In this document: in pieces, positions 22,877-23,876 of the stretch
How the letters are laid out: each line of letters opens with the position of its first letter
Numbering within the stretch: position 1 is the stretch's first letter
Source of the DNA: Pseudomonadales bacterium
GTDB lineage: Bacteria; Pseudomonadota; Gammaproteobacteria; Pseudomonadales; Moraxellaceae
NCBI GenBank assembly: GCA_013043915.1
Contig: JABEVH010000086.1
Span: 1-23,876, forward strand
Direction of reading: 5' to 3'
DNA length: 23,876 nucleotides
The notes under the pieces: model-generated
Told to the model about the DNA's origin: nothing
What the model saw: only the letters and a program-made list of their open reading frames with translations
The model's database searches: none
Program-made: the position numbers and the translations under genes

Positions 22877-23825
22877 GAATCGAGACCTCCCCACTGTTGA
22901 CTTTATAGATAGTACCTGACGATTCCAATAACAAGCTACCATCTTCAGCGACACCACGACCCCAGCCACGTAGCTCACGTCCTCCCTGATAACAGATCAA
23001 GGGTCGATCTTTCAGCCCATCACGAGCTATGAATTCCGACTTGAAAGCGGCAAAACCCTCATGATCAAATCGCGATACCACATCTGCCATGGCCATACCT
23101 AATTTAACAGCCAGGTCAAAACGAGATATTTTTCCCCACGCCTGCAAAGCAGTCACGGGCTGATCAACGACACCGCCACCCTCAGGAAAGCCATGGTGAT
23201 TAACACCCAACCCGATCACGACATCGCAGGGGCCCGAGGCATCCCCAGCTAGCTCTATCAGGATACCACCTAACTTATGCGCATCGACGACAAGATCATT
23301 GGGCCATTTCAGAAAAATTGGTCGACCTATGACCGACTCCAAGCACTGAGCAACCCCTACGCCAACGGCCAGACTTAGCCCAGCTAACCCACTGGCTGCA
23401 AAGTCAAAACGCCACCCCAGACTACCATAGAAATTGCGGGCCAGCGGAGATACCCAGTTGCGCCCACGTCGCCCCCGACCAGCCATCTGTTGCTCAGCTA
23501 TAACCATATAGGCATGCCCCTGATCTTGTGCAAAGGCATCCAAGACATCACGATTGGTGGAATCGGTGGAAAAGCGCAAATCCACATGCAAGCCAACCGT
23601 GCTTAATGCAGCTTGAAGATCCAAAATATTCAGCAGCTCAAGCGGCGGCACAAGACGATAACCGCGCCCTGCGAGGCTTTCAATCTCATAGCCCTGTTGG
23701 CGCAATTGCTGAACTTGTTTCCATACCGCCGCACGACTCATGCCCAGCAACCTACCCAGGCTCTCTCCTGACAGCGGCTCACCACCTGACAATAATCGTA
23801 GTAGGGGTAGCTCCTTGAGACTCAC
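22848..23825 (-). CDS. birA: Bifunctional biotin ligase / biotin operon repressor BirA
   Basis: A 325-residue protein that activates biotin to biotinyl-AMP, attaches it to acetyl-CoA carboxylase carrier protein and, in the two-function class, represses biotin genes. An N-terminal winged helix-turn-helix is present (SGESLGRLLGMSRAAVWKQV with LAGRGYRLVPP), so DNA binding is likely. The ligase core has GRGRRGRNW (116-124), the catalytic KWPNDL (Lys173) and GVNHHGFP, ending in an SH3-like C-terminal domain. Start: GTG at 23825 follows AAGGA at 9 nt and gives a length near E. coli BirA (321). An upstream GTG at 23861 would add 12 residues without a good Shine-Dalgarno. No biotin operator was found in this window. 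Confidence 0.96.
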   Translation of the reverse strand: MSLKELPLLRLLSGGEPLSGESLGRLLGMSRAAVWKQVQQLRQQGYEIESLAGRGYRLVPPLELLNILDLQAALSTVGLHVDLRFSTDSTNRDVLDAFAQDQGHAYMVIAEQQMAGRGRRGRNWVSPLARNFYGSLGWRFDFAASGLAGLSLAVGVGVAQCLESVIGRPIFLKWPNDLVVDAHKLGGILIELAGDASGPCDVVIGLGVNHHGFPEGGGVVDQPVTALQAWGKISRFDLAVKLGMAMADVVSRFDHEGFAAFKSEFIARDGLKDRPLICYQGGRELRGWGRGVAEDGSLLLESSGTIYKVNSGEVSIRVDPAHGLG

Positions 23826-23876
23826 CGAGATGTATCCTTGATTGTCGCCACCGCAGCCCACTCGCCGTGCACAACC

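Noticed and set aside
22877..22978. N-terminal extension of CoaX to 22978
   Set aside because: It lies wholly inside birA, does not resemble the family, and the GTG at 22876 has a strong Shine-Dalgarno and gives the standard N-terminus.

Overview
The window looks like a chromosomal housekeeping segment from a Gram-negative proteobacterium, most likely gammaproteobacterial or a close relative (betaproteobacteria and Acidithiobacillia are not excluded). The main clues are tsaD divergent from an rpsU-yqeY-dnaG-rpoD block, divergent metR/metE, a birA-coaX-SPOR gene series leading to a tRNA-Thr gene, and an RND efflux pump with its own outer-membrane factor. Base composition appears roughly balanced. 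I see no phage, transposon, plasmid or CRISPR signature.

Layout. (1) 90-986, minus: a hotdog-fold thioesterase-like protein and a small three-helix membrane protein. (2) 1247-10812, minus: tsaD, then a MuxABC-OpmB/MdtABC-type tripartite efflux system (adaptor, two RND permeases, outer-membrane lipoprotein channel). The five genes are joined by four successive 4-nt stop/start overlaps, so the pump appears to be expressed as a continuation of tsaD. (3) 10996-15414, plus: rpsU, yqeY, dnaG and rpoD, the macromolecular-synthesis block, with a candidate internal promoter carrying a perfect TATAAT before rpoD. (4) 15479-17680, minus: a large exported protein of no family I recognise, tail-to-tail with rpoD across a strong hairpin and downstream of metR. 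(5) 17811-21069: divergent metR (minus) and metE (plus), with two near-consensus MetR boxes between or at the edge of them. (6) 21270-23825, minus: birA, coaX (overlapping), a SPOR-domain protein and tRNA-Thr(UGU), the last with a convincing promoter of its own.

How they work together. Most genes serve core processes: replication priming (DnaG), transcription initiation (RpoD), translation (S21, tRNA-Thr, and TsaD, whose t6A37 modification applies to ANN-decoding tRNAs such as the tRNA-Thr here), cofactor use (BirA, CoaX) and cobalamin-independent methionine synthesis (MetE under MetR). The accessory parts are the efflux pump and the orphan exported protein. I found no overtly new multi-gene system. 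The points most worth a second look are the orphan 733-residue exported protein, the possible 32-codon reading frame linking it to metR by two 4-nt overlaps, and the welding of a drug-efflux operon to tsaD.

No stretch longer than about 300 bases lacks a gene. The largest gap is 987-1246 (candidate promoter, small inverted repeats). The 21070-21269 gap holds a hairpin just after metE and otherwise nothing I can assign.
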